Below, in pieces: positions 20,539-28,760 of a stretch of 58,608 bases of DNA. The notes beneath the pieces are model-generated. The model was not told the origin of the DNA, made no database searches, and saw only the letters and a program-made list of their open reading frames with translations. The DNA lies in assembly GCA_002733415.1 (NCBI GenBank), contig NVVR01000020.1, forward strand, positions 1 to 58,608, read 5' to 3'. The position numbers and the translations under genes were made by a program. The DNA is from Kordia sp. (GTDB lineage Bacteria; Bacteroidota; Bacteroidia; Flavobacteriales; Flavobacteriaceae). The first letter of the stretch is position 1. Every line of letters starts with the position of its first letter.

Positions 20539-20629
20539 CTGACTAGAATATCAAACGGGGCTTGTCGAAGTTAATTATCTTTAAGATACTTATAATATTT
20601 CGACAGGCTCAATATGACAGTTAATTTTT

Positions 20630-20725
20630 ATCCCACTAGTGGGTTTAATTCCTCGTCGTTTAGTTTCTGCTGAAGAATACTATTGTTAAGTTTATACCTT
20701 ACATGCTTGCGTCAAGGATATTGAT
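20630..20725. repeat. R3 repeat, copy A, with CCCACTAGTGGG
   Basis: A perfect palindrome CCCACTAGTGGG (20632-20643) is followed by TTTAATTCCTCGTC, AATACTATTGTTAAG, ATACCTTACATGCTTGC and AAGGATATTGATT. The same blocks in the same order occur at 42157-42268. It ends 13 bp before the sigma factor start codon, so it forms much of that gene's leader. Confidence 0.65.
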
Positions 20726-20738
20726 TACAAAATAAAAT

Positions 20739-21281
20739 ATGGATATAAATCAAGTTTGGTCAGAATATAATCAAGATATAAAGCGATTCATTTTAAGTAA
20801 AGTTAAAGATGAGCAGCTGACTAATGATTTATTACAAGACACGTTTATAAAAGCCTATAGTAAATTAGATACTGTAAAAAATGAGCCTAAAATAAAATCA
20901 TGGTTGTTTTCTATAGCTAGAAATGTAAGTTTGGACTATTTCAGAAAAAGCAATAAAACCGTTCCACTAAACACCTTTGATATTAAAGATGAATCTTGGG
21001 AAGAAACAGTACATTCTCCACAAGATTGTTTACCAGGGATCATTAAAAATTTACCTAAAAAATATAGAGATCCACTTTTTCTATCAGATATAAAAGGATT
21101 AAAACAAGCTGCCGTTGCTAAGAGACTTAAACTGCCATTACCCACAGTGAAATCGCAAATACAGCGTGCTAGAAAATTAATCAAACAAGGATATATAGAT
21201 TGTTGTGATTATACCGAAAACGAAAAAGGACAGCTAGTTGGTGAATCTAAAGACAAGGATGGTTGTAAGGTTTGTAATTAA
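20739..21281 (+). CDS. sigZ: ECF-like RNA polymerase sigma factor, SigZ type
   Basis: Sigma-70 family protein of 180 aa. Region 2 (about 5-70) includes LTNDLLQDTFIKAYSKL and KSWLFSIARNVSLDYFR. Region 4 (about 100-152) includes LPKKYRDPLFLSDIKGLKQAAVAKRL and PTVKSQIQRARKLIKQ. The last 27 residues add a Cys pair (DCC) and a terminal CKVC, giving four cysteines that could bind metal or sense redox state. Such Cys tails are a feature of SigZ-annotated flavobacterial proteins. No anti-sigma gene is adjacent. A Cys-rich mini-protein lies just upstream. Confidence 0.85.
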   Translation: MDINQVWSEYNQDIKRFILSKVKDEQLTNDLLQDTFIKAYSKLDTVKNEPKIKSWLFSIARNVSLDYFRKSNKTVPLNTFDIKDESWEETVHSPQDCLPGIIKNLPKKYRDPLFLSDIKGLKQAAVAKRLKLPLPTVKSQIQRARKLIKQGYIDCCDYTENEKGQLVGESKDKDGCKVCN

Positions 21282-21655
21282 TCAACTCTCCAGGGGGGAT
21301 TAACCCTATTTTCTCCTGCAAAATAAATGATGATTTTATGTCCGTCTGGATCAAATAAACTAGCTTCACGCCATAGCCACGACTGTTCTTCTGGTAGGGT
21401 ATGGAATATAATTCCTTTTTGCTGAAGTTCTTTTACTGTTGTATCAATGTTGTCGTTCTCAAAATAAACAGTAATACCACTTCCTTTCGGGATTTCATCT
21501 GCTAAATGAATAGAGAAAGTACTTGAGCCATCGGGGCATTCAAATCTAGCATATCTGGGTAATGCATCTACTATTAAGTGCAATCCTAGTTTTTTATAAA
21601 AAACTACCGACGCCGAAACATCGGTAGCTGTAATGGTAATTTGATTTAAGTTCAT
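21278..21655 (-). CDS. VOC-family protein (glyoxalase/dioxygenase fold)
   Basis: A protein of 125 aa with the paired beta-alpha-beta-beta-beta modules of the vicinal oxygen chelate superfamily: MNLNQITITATDV, then VFYKKLGLHLIVD, later FENDNIDTTVKELQQKG and SLFDPDGHKIIIYF. The upstream ATG at 21742 lies inside the MFS gene. The start at 21655 gives the expected N-terminus and the classic 4-bp ATGA overlap with the MFS stop, indicating translational coupling. Its ligand is unknown; drug-binding or glyoxalase-like roles are both possible. It converges with and overlaps the sigma factor gene by 4 bp at their 3' ends. Confidence 0.87.
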   Translation of the reverse strand: MNLNQITITATDVSASVVFYKKLGLHLIVDALPRYARFECPDGSSTFSIHLADEIPKGSGITVYFENDNIDTTVKELQQKGIIFHTLPEEQSWLWREASLFDPDGHKIIIYFAGENRVNPPWRVD

Positions 21656-22869
21656 ATTGTTACCTTTTTCAGCTTTAATTGCTGTCTTAAAATAAACAGT
21701 AATAGCATACATACTAAGGCAAGAGCAGAAACTACAAACCATGTATTGTCGTAACCAACACTCTCAATTAAATGCATCCCACCGTTATGACTAAATATAT
21801 GTGCTACAGAAAATGAAATGCTGTATAACGCCATATATTCTCCCTTATTTCCTTTTTTGGATCGGTCCATTGCAAAAGCGTTAGAAAATGGAAATGCAAT
21901 CATTTCTCCAACAGTCACTAAAAGCATGCTAACAATTAAGATACCTACCCATGAAGTGGTAGTAAGTATAATAAAACTGAAGCCGGTAAGAGCTGCGCCG
22001 ATAAACATAAGTCCTGATTTGGTGCGTTTGCTATTTTCTAACCATTTAACCAAGGGCATTTCCAATGCGAAAATGATAAATCCATTCATACCCATTAATA
22101 AACCAATTTCCAATTCACTTAATCCATGCGCATCTTTATAATACAATGGAATAGTCGAAAAAAATTGCAAGAATACAATTCCAAATAAAGACATAGCTAC
22201 AAGAAACACCCAAAAAGTTTTATCGTTATAAGCTGATTTTGGATTAACTACTTCAACTTCATCAATAGTTCTCGCTGTTTTTGGGTTCAATACATTAAGC
22301 AATAAAAAACTTGCCAAAATACATGTAATACCATCTACCCAAAACAATCCTCCATAACTCATAAAAGTAATAATTAGCCCACCTATTGCTGGTCCAGCAG
22401 AAAAACCTAAGTTAATAGCCAAACGAATTAAAGTAACTGAACGCGTTTTGTTTTCTGGCTTACTATAGGCGCTTAGCGCTACAAACATTGCGGGTCTAAA
22501 TGCATCAGCAACTAACATAACGAAGAAAATACCTATACAAAAAGAACTAAATGTGGTTAAGTATTGCAAACCAACAAACAAGAACCCTGTAGCGAATAGG
22601 CTAAATAGCATTACTTTGTAATAGCCAATTTTGTCGGTTAATTTCCCTCCTAACCATGAACCAAAAACAGACCCTAATCCAAACGCTGACATAATCCATC
22701 CTACATTACTAAGGCTAAAATCTAAGCTTTCAGTCAAGTATAATGATAGGAATGGAATAACCATTGTTCCTGCTCGGTTAATTAAAGTAATTAGCGCTAA
22801 CCACCAAACTTCTTTGGAGAGTCCGCCAAAAGAATCGATATAATTAAAATATAGTTTTTTCATATGCAT
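21652..22869 (-). CDS. MFS transporter (multidrug-efflux-like)
   Basis: Major facilitator of 405 aa with 12 predicted helices. It has the helix 2-3 loop motif GSWLGGKLTDKIGYYKVM (a GxxxDrxGr variant) and a second-half counterpart near LVKWLENSKRTKSGL. The protein begins MHMKKLYFNYIDSFGGLSKEVWWLAL; Met3 may be the actual start. It forms a two-gene operon with the VOC gene, an arrangement often linked to export or detoxification of small molecules, though no substrate is evident. Confidence 0.9.
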   Translation of the reverse strand: MHMKKLYFNYIDSFGGLSKEVWWLALITLINRAGTMVIPFLSLYLTESLDFSLSNVGWIMSAFGLGSVFGSWLGGKLTDKIGYYKVMLFSLFATGFLFVGLQYLTTFSSFCIGIFFVMLVADAFRPAMFVALSAYSKPENKTRSVTLIRLAINLGFSAGPAIGGLIITFMSYGGLFWVDGITCILASFLLLNVLNPKTARTIDEVEVVNPKSAYNDKTFWVFLVAMSLFGIVFLQFFSTIPLYYKDAHGLSELEIGLLMGMNGFIIFALEMPLVKWLENSKRTKSGLMFIGAALTGFSFIILTTTSWVGILIVSMLLVTVGEMIAFPFSNAFAMDRSKKGNKGEYMALYSISFSVAHIFSHNGGMHLIESVGYDNTWFVVSALALVCMLLLFILRQQLKLKKVTI

Positions 22870-22945
22870 TAAATTTTAGAAGCCATTTTAAGTAATGACT
22901 TGAGTTAGTTTAAAAATGTACTTTCTGGAAAGTGGTATAAAGATA

Positions 22946-23073
22946 AAACGCCCAACTGAAGAGTTGGGCGTTTATATATTGTATTAATTTATACCGTTAT
23001 TGACATAACAAATAAATACAATAGCCCGAACTCCTCTTTTGAGAAGACCAACAGACCCTTTTATTTATTTGTT
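22946..23073 (-). ncRNA. Possible structured small RNA with its own terminator
   Basis: Between divergent genes lies a strong hairpin, AAACGCCCAACT (22946-22957) with AGTTGGGCGTTT (22962-22973). Beside it is a long-range stem AACAAATAAATA (23007-23018) with TATTTATTTGTT (23062-23073), enclosing a 43-base GC-richer core that itself contains a CTTCTC...GAGGAG stem. Neither neighbouring gene needs a terminator here. On the minus strand the hairpin is followed by TTATCTTT, which suits a minus-strand small RNA ending there. No Rfam family was recognised. Confidence 0.4.
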
Positions 23074-23157
23074 TGCAATTCATGATTGTAGTAATTGAAC
23101 TGCAAATTTATATAATTTTAAGGATAAAAATGTATTTTTGAAATAAATATTTTTAAG

Positions 23158-23760
23158 ATGAAACAACTTTTACTTTTTATAGTTTTAATATCATGTTCTT
23201 TAAGGGCTCAAAATACTGAGGCAATTAAAGAAATTAAAGCACACCAAGAGGAACAAAATACTCAGTTTATGACTAAAGGGGAATCGCCACTAACTGAAAT
23301 TGACAGGAAGGATTTTAAAGGGCTTGAATTTTTTAATATTGATTTGAATTATAGAGTAGAAGCTCGTTTAAAAAGGACTCCTAAAACTACTTTTTTTGAA
23401 ATGAAAACAACAACTAGTCGAGTTTCAGAAGAGAGAATTTATGGAGTGTTAAGTTTTAAAATAGACGGGAAAGAATACAAATTAAATGTGTACCAAGGGA
23501 AGGCTTTGATGACTAATGAAGAATATAAAGACTATCTGTTCCTACCTTTTACTGACTTGACTAATGGAGAAACTAGCTATGGAGGAGGAAGGTATATAGA
23601 TTTAACCATTCCAAAAGAAGATACAATACTATTAGACTTTAATAAAGCGTACAATCCGTATTGTTCCTATAATTCACGATATTCTTGTCCAATACCCCCT
23701 TCAGAAAATCATTTAGAAATTGACGTTATTGCTGGAGTTAAAAAATATAAAGACCACTAA
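23158..23760 (+). CDS. DUF1684 domain protein, exported
   Basis: A protein of 200 aa with a signal peptide (about 1-17, ending LRAQ) and the DUF1684 fold: a core beginning EIDRKDFKGLEFFNID, then GVLSFKIDGKEYKLNVYQG, YLFLPFTDLTNGETSYGGGRYIDL and a conserved FNKAYNPYCSYNSRYSCPIPP segment. Its role is unknown in this widespread family. It should be periplasmic. The DUF3667 gene begins 2 bp after its stop, so the two form an operon. Confidence 0.88.
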   Translation: MKQLLLFIVLISCSLRAQNTEAIKEIKAHQEEQNTQFMTKGESPLTEIDRKDFKGLEFFNIDLNYRVEARLKRTPKTTFFEMKTTTSRVSEERIYGVLSFKIDGKEYKLNVYQGKALMTNEEYKDYLFLPFTDLTNGETSYGGGRYIDLTIPKEDTILLDFNKAYNPYCSYNSRYSCPIPPSENHLEIDVIAGVKKYKDH

Positions 23761-23762
23761 AA

Positions 23763-24665
23763 ATGGCTAGAAAAAGAAGAAAACGTATTGTTTGCCCAAA
23801 TTGTGATAAACAGTTGAAGGAGGAAATGAATTTCTGCTGTAATTGCGGGCAGGAGAATCATATTAAAAGAGTTTCAGTTGCTATGTTAGTGTCTGACTTT
23901 TCTTCAACATACTTTTCTTTTGATTCTAAATTGTTCGCATCGCTTAAGTATTTACTAATTAAACCTAGCTTTTTATCGTTAGAATATTTGAATGGGAAAA
24001 TAGAAGCATATTTACGGCCTATACGGATGTATATTTTCATCAGTTTCATCTTTTTTTTATTAAGTAGTATTACCTCAAAAAACAATAGTTTTGATGCCAT
24101 AAATTTGTCTGATGACGGTAAATCATTTACCATAGGGGAGGTGCAAAATGGTACAGTAAATTTAGATAATAAAGAACAGGACTCTGTAGAGGAATTAAAC
24201 GATGCTGAATTTTTTACAAGTATTGATAATTTGTTTGAAGGAAAGGTTAAAAAAATTATTTCAGATAAGAAAGAACTGAATTTATTCTTAAATTTCTTAC
24301 GGTCTAAATCACCATTTTTTTTATTTTTCTTAATACCTGTTCTAGGATTTTTATTTTTCCTGATTTTCTATAAAAAAAAGTATTATTATGTTGATCATCT
24401 TGTGTTTGCATTGCATTTACAATCCTTTTTATTTGTATTGTTAATTCTAAATGTTTTAATCGAATTAATTTTTAAAATAGACTTGTCTCAGTTTGCTATT
24501 TTAGGCTTGTTGGTTTATGGTTTTATAGCGGCAAGGAAATTTTATAATACAGGGAAAATAAGCACGTTTATTCGCTTGTCCTTTGTAGGGTTGATACATA
24601 TTATTTTGAGCTCATTTATTTTTATAGCATTTTTTTTTATAGTTCTTAAGTATTATAATATTTAA
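23763..24665 (+). CDS. DUF3667 membrane protein with N-terminal zinc ribbon
   Basis: A protein of 300 aa. A CPNC...CCNCG zinc ribbon (about 11-31) is followed by the conserved SDFSSTYFSFDSKLFASLKYLL and GKIEAYLRPIRMYIFISF segments and by about five membrane helices (90-110, 185-300). DUF3667 proteins are common in Bacteroidota and of unknown function. The gene is the second of an operon with DUF1684. A frameshifted relative follows immediately (24822-25655), and a third member lies at 43448-44503. Confidence 0.9.
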   Translation: MARKRRKRIVCPNCDKQLKEEMNFCCNCGQENHIKRVSVAMLVSDFSSTYFSFDSKLFASLKYLLIKPSFLSLEYLNGKIEAYLRPIRMYIFISFIFFLLSSITSKNNSFDAINLSDDGKSFTIGEVQNGTVNLDNKEQDSVEELNDAEFFTSIDNLFEGKVKKIISDKKELNLFLNFLRSKSPFFLFFLIPVLGFLFFLIFYKKKYYYVDHLVFALHLQSFLFVLLILNVLIELIFKIDLSQFAILGLLVYGFIAARKFYNTGKISTFIRLSFVGLIHIILSSFIFIAFFFIVLKYYNI

Positions 24666-24821
24666 GTAAAGGGCAATTTCGTATGTAATAAAATAAAGGG
24701 TGCAATTAACTGTAAGTCAGTTTTTAGCATTAATTTTGAGTGACAGATTAATAACCAATAACTCTTCCTTTTTTTACCCCTTTCAAATTTGCCGTAAATT
24801 TTATATCAATCACTCCCTATG

Positions 24822-25655
24822 ACAAATAAGTAGGAGGAAAAAATTTTATTGTCCCAACTGTAAAAATCAGTTAAAATCACAGATGAACTTTTGTTTTGAT
24901 TGTGGACAGGAAAATAATATTAAAAGAGTTTATTGAAATTGCTTTTAAATGATTTTTTTTTTGCAACCTATTTTACAATAAATTCAAAACTATTACTCAC
25001 AGTAAAATCACTAATAAGCATCCCTAGTTTTTTATCTATAGCCTATTTAAATGGGATGATAGAAGGTTATTTTCGCCCGATTATATATATCAGTTTTGCG
25101 TTTTTCCTTTATCAACTAATGTAGTTTCTTATAAGAGTGCTTGATACTATTAATTTAACATTAAAACGAAATGCCTATCACAATAGGGGATATGTAAGGA
25201 GGTTTTTTAAGAATTAGAAAATACTACTAATAGAGATGAAAATTCATTAGACAGAAAAACAGAAAAAATATTTTCCTCTGAACGAGAAACAACATTTTTT
25301 TTAATTACTTATTAGCAAAACTTCCTATAATATTGTTTGTTGTGATACTAGTTTTAGGAGTTTTATTTTTTCTGTTTTTCTATAATACGGCATACTATTA
25401 CATTGATCATTTAATATTTTCATTGCATTTACAATGTTTGCTTATTGCATCTAGGTTAACTAACTGGTTGTTAAAAATAAATTTAAGTATAATTGCCTTT
25501 TAAGGATTGTTCGTGTATGGGGATATTGCACTTTAAAGTTTTATAAAAGGGCAAAATTAATTACGTTTTTAAAGCTATGTTTAGTAGGGGTTTTTTACGC
25601 TGGTTTAATCATAGTAGTTTGATGCTGTTTTTTCTGTTAGCTATGCAAACATACA
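24822..25655 (+). pseudogene. Decayed DUF3667 tandem duplicate
   Basis: In pieces this region encodes the same protein as the gene before it. A zinc ribbon (FYCPNCKNQLKSQMNFCFDCGQEN) is followed by a SFLSIAYLNGMIEGYFRPI segment and by VLGVLFFLFFYNTAYYYIDHLIF with SLHLQ. The pieces are separated by frameshifts and stops. Conserved order and spacing show a tandem duplication that has since decayed. Confidence 0.85.
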
Positions 25656-25678
25656 CAGTATAGTATTTTAAAGAAACT

Positions 25679-26044
25679 CTATTTTACCAAATACATTCCT
25701 AAAAACACCGCTATAAAACCTAGTACAAAACTACCAATTGTGTAGAGTGCAAAAGAAAGAAAATCGCCTGATTTTAAAAACACATGGTTTTCATAAGCGA
25801 ATGTTGAGAAAGTAGTAAAACCACCACAAAAACCAGTTGCAAGCAATAAGGTTTGATTTTGAGTAAGCACATTCCCTTTTGCAGAAAGGCCTAAAATAAT
25901 ACCAATTAGTAAAGACCCAAACAGGTTGACTGCAAAAGTTCCGTAAGGAATTCCTAATAGGTCTGAGTTTAAGGTTTTACTAAATAAGTATCGTAAAACA
26001 CTTCCAAAACCACCTCCTAAAAAAACGAGTACTATTGCTTTCAT
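25679..26044 (-). CDS. crcB: Fluoride ion exporter CrcB/Fluc
   Basis: Small membrane channel of 121 aa that removes fluoride as a dual-topology dimer. Motifs GGGFGSVLRYLFSK (about 10-23), GTFAVNLFGSLLIG (about 36-49, with the conserved Asn) and TGFCGGFTTFSTFAYE (about 71-86) are all present. Four helices are predicted. No fluoride riboswitch fold was seen upstream. The start codon abuts an imperfect copy (CTCACCAGTGGG, 26045-26056) of the palindrome found before icmF and alsT. Confidence 0.95.
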   Translation of the reverse strand: MKAIVLVFLGGGFGSVLRYLFSKTLNSDLLGIPYGTFAVNLFGSLLIGIILGLSAKGNVLTQNQTLLLATGFCGGFTTFSTFAYENHVFLKSGDFLSFALYTIGSFVLGFIAVFLGMYLVK

Positions 26045-26056
26045 CTCACCAGTGGG
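26045..26056. promoter_or_regulatory. CCACTGGTGAG palindrome at the crcB start
   Basis: CTCACCAGTGGG directly precedes the crcB ATG (minus strand) and continues as TTTAAGTTATTCGAG, close to the start of repeat R3. It is probably a truncated R3 copy. Confidence 0.4.
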
Positions 26057-26261
26057 TTTAAGTTATTCGAGTCCGATTGTTTCGGAGCTCAAATAAAAAA
26101 TTAGTTAAAAATTCGCTCATCAAGCCTCTTCAAAAGGGATTGAATTACATGCGAAGATATAAAAAATACGGTCAGGATTAAAATTGTGAATATCTATGTG
26201 TAGGTATATGTAAAGGGAGTTAAATGATACTCTATATTTGCCCTTCTAAATTAAGAAAAAC

Positions 26262-26807
26262 ATGAGCACAACTTGGTATGAATGCAAGGTAAAATATAGA
26301 AAATTAGATGATAACGGAGTACAAAAAGTAACTACGGAACCTTATTTGGTTGATGCGGTGTCTTATACCGAAGCGGAATCTAGAATTACGGAAGAAATGG
26401 CAATGTATATTAGTGAGGAGTTTATGATCACGAATATCAAAATGGCAAATTTCTCGGAAATTCATCCGTTTGAAAATTCTGACCGTTGGTTTAAATCGAA
26501 AGTATCCTTAGTAGCTTATGATGAAGAAAGTGGAAAAGAAAGAAAGTCAAACATATATTTGTTAATTCAGGCTAACGATGTAAAGGAAGCTTTTGATAGT
26601 ACAAATGTTGTAATGAAAGATACCATGGGGGATTATACAATTCCGTCAATAGCTGAATCACCAATTATGGATGTATTTCCATATTTTGATGGAGAAATAG
26701 ATAAGTTAACTAAATTTAATGCTATAAAAGCTAGTGTGCCTGTTCAGAAAGAAGTTATTGAAGAGGAGGCTATTGAAAAGGAAGTTGTTGAAGAAGAATT
26801 GGGTTAG
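26262..26807 (+). CDS. DUF4494 domain protein
   Basis: Cytoplasmic protein of 181 aa matching the DUF4494 pattern of Bacteroidota: TTWYECKVKYRKLDDNG, SYTEAESRITEEM and RWFKSKVSLVAYDEESGKE, then a negatively charged C-terminal tail rich in Glu-Glu-Val. It has no signal peptide and no catalytic signature. Function unknown. It is transcribed alone. The Glu-rich tail (about 160-181) is low complexity and may be strain-variable. Confidence 0.88.
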   Translation: MSTTWYECKVKYRKLDDNGVQKVTTEPYLVDAVSYTEAESRITEEMAMYISEEFMITNIKMANFSEIHPFENSDRWFKSKVSLVAYDEESGKERKSNIYLLIQANDVKEAFDSTNVVMKDTMGDYTIPSIAESPIMDVFPYFDGEIDKLTKFNAIKASVPVQKEVIEEEAIEKEVVEEELG

Positions 26808-27009
26808 TTTTTTTGTGTAAAAAAAGTAAAGACTGTCTGAAAAGTAAAGGTTTCGTCAAGCTGAACTCGTTTCAGTTTCTTATCAATATTGGTTATGAAC
26901 CTATTGATATTCTGAAATAAATTTAGGATGACGCATTTATACTCTTTTAAAACGATGATTCTGATGCCCAAACAATATTATTGTGACGTCCTGAAATAGC
27001 GCTACAGAA

Positions 27010-27423
27010 TTAATATATTAAAGGTAGTGATTTTATATTGCTACCTTTTTTGTTTTTATATGTTTTCCTTTTTAATTGACTTTGAACATGCATTTGATTA
27101 GGTGTTAATATATAATTAGAGAAGTTAAATTGATTATAAATTTTGATTGTATTTTTAACTAAATCAGTTTTAGTTTTTAAATCAGTATCATATTTATCTA
27201 TATCAAAATCCTGTTTTAATATTCCATTAATTCTTTTCAGCTATTGCATTTTCATAAGGATCATATCATTCAGTCATACTGGTAATATATTATTGTTGTT
27301 TAAAAGTTTCTGATAATCGTTAGCGCAATATTGTAATCCTCTATCAGAATGATGAATTAATGGCTCTTGCTTATTTTTTAATGCCATTTCTAGAGCACTT
27401 AAAGAACCTAACACATATTAAAC
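27010..27423 (-). pseudogene. IS3-family transposase (orfB) remnant
   Basis: The C-terminal part of an rve-type integrase-like transposase is recognisable: LIHHSDRGLQYCANDYQKLL, then after a frameshift RINGILKQDFDIDKY, and finally YNQFNFSNYILTPNQMH. The HSDRG Asp is kept, but the region of the catalytic Glu is broken by stops and a frameshift. The 5' half is missing, cut off where the REP-like element begins at 27443. No terminal inverted repeats were found. Confidence 0.85.
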
Positions 27424-27442
27424 TACTATTTTAATAGCTCTT

Positions 27443-27899
27443 GTGCCGATAGCGCGAATTTGCAATCCGTGCGTTACTATAACGCATTAAATAACTCTCT
27501 TAAGCCAAAAAAGGCTCTACATTTCTGTAAAGGCTTTCCTAATTAACTTTATGTGCTCACTCATACTTGGCACGGAAAGCATTTCCGCGCTAGCACTTTC
27601 CTTTTTTTAACTTACAAATCTGCGCCATCGGGAATAATATTCTCGTTTACTTTTTAACCTGACATAAACCTTTTGCCATTATCGCTAACGCTCAAATGGC
27701 AAGGTTCGGGGAGGGGGGCTATATAATCTATTCCAATATTGCCAACAAAAACCTTAAATCTAATAGTTTTCTTGTTGACAATACAGGTTGACATTTGTAA
27801 TGGCAACCCACACACACACACAAAAACTTTAAAACATTTCAATGAACTATAAAGTCTAATCTTCACCTATAAGCTACCTATTTCTAAGTAGCTTTTCAT
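27443..27899 (+). repeat. Dispersed REP-like element, copy B
   Basis: Homologous to the reverse complement of 1-305, with the same order of GATAGCGCG, ATCCGTGCGTTA, TTGGCACGGAAA, CCGCGCTAGCACTTT, GCGCCATCGGG, the GTTGACATTTGTAATGGC palindrome and AAGTAGCTTTTC. It carries extra sequence (about 27655-27780), including a TTGCCATTATCGC...AATGGCAAGG hairpin seen again at about 28010-28045 and 28335-28365. A short CA tract lies at 27808-27821. Confidence 0.6.
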
Positions 27900-28050
27900 G
27901 TAGCCATTACATACGAGCACAGCGAACTGATGAACTCCTATTAAAACAATAGAAAACTCGTGAATAAATGGCAACTAGATTTCTAATTTCTATTTAACTT
28001 TCCTTTATTCCTTGCCATTAACGCTATCGCTCAAATGGCAAGGTGCGGGG

Positions 28051-28510
28051 GGATCAACAGACGCGCTTATTTATGGTTCTGACGAACAAATTGTAAGTAA
28101 TAAAATTAAAGATGAAGAATTATTGTTGCTTTCTCATAAAGTGCAACAACTAAATAAATAAAACATTACCAGTGTAAAAGCGATGTTTAAAGCTTTTGTA
28201 TTCCAAAAAGATATTCAAAAACAACTTTCTTAAACCACAAAAAAAGCCACAATATCCCTATTGAAGCTTCTCGTACAGCCATTGCAAATGGCAATAATAT
28301 TCTCGTTTACTATTAATCCTTTCTTTAATCCTTTGCCATTACCGCTAACGCTAAATGTCAAGGTGTGGGGGTTCATTATGGGTTATCCAAACCGAATTAG
28401 AAATGAAACTTGGAGAAACCGATTATGCAGAAGATTTAAAAGAATTAGTTGATGAAATAAAAAGACATACTCATCTACTTGAAGAAGCTTGGTGGAATGA
28501 TAAAAACTAA
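28051..28510 (+). pseudogene. Two gene fragments among REP-like hairpins
   Basis: Two open stretches look like the tails of former genes. 28051-28161 encodes a piece ending DEELLLLSHKVQQLNK. 28382-28510 encodes VIQTELEMKLGETDYAEDL and ends EEAWWNDKN. Neither has a start codon in place; each begins straight after a copy of the TTGCCATTA...AATGGCAAGG-type hairpin. Between them (28250-28372) is a partial third copy of the REP-like element. Families not recognised. Confidence 0.5.
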
Positions 28511-28515
28511 ATGCA

Positions 28516-28632
28516 AACCACACCTCAGACCTTCCTCAATGTCCGTGAATCGTCACCCAAACCAACCACGTTACAACACCTACCACCCAAACCAAATAAG
28601 CCCATCTAACACACGTTTAAGAACGAGTAGGA
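28516..28632 (+). repeat. R1 cassette-boundary repeat, copy a
   Basis: Shares ordered blocks with copies b and c: ACCTCAGACCTT, GTCCGTGAATCGTC, CACGTTACAACACCTACC, AAGCCCATCTAACACACG and ACGAGTAGGA. It starts 5 bp after the stop codon of the fragment ending at 28510. ATCTAAC fits the RYYYAAC box of integron attC sites; a matching GTTRRRY partner was not found. Confidence 0.65.
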
Positions 28633-28760
28633 GGTATACATATTCTTGAAATAATATCTGAACAATACTTCCCAACCCTTTATTTACAGTACTTATTCCA
28701 ACTTTGAAACACTTTTATCGCGGTATTGACGGTTTCTACCCTTTAGAGTGGTTTGGTTTG

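Noticed and set aside
25679..26260. Fluoride riboswitch upstream of crcB
   Set aside because: The conserved GGNGATG...CCGATGATG pattern is absent; only a repeat fragment lies there.
27805..27822. CA dinucleotide tract as a phase-variable repeat
   Set aside because: Only about seven units, and it is not in a promoter or reading frame of a real gene.
27654..27866. Minus-strand ORF of 70 codons
   Set aside because: It falls within repeat copy B and translates hairpin sequences.
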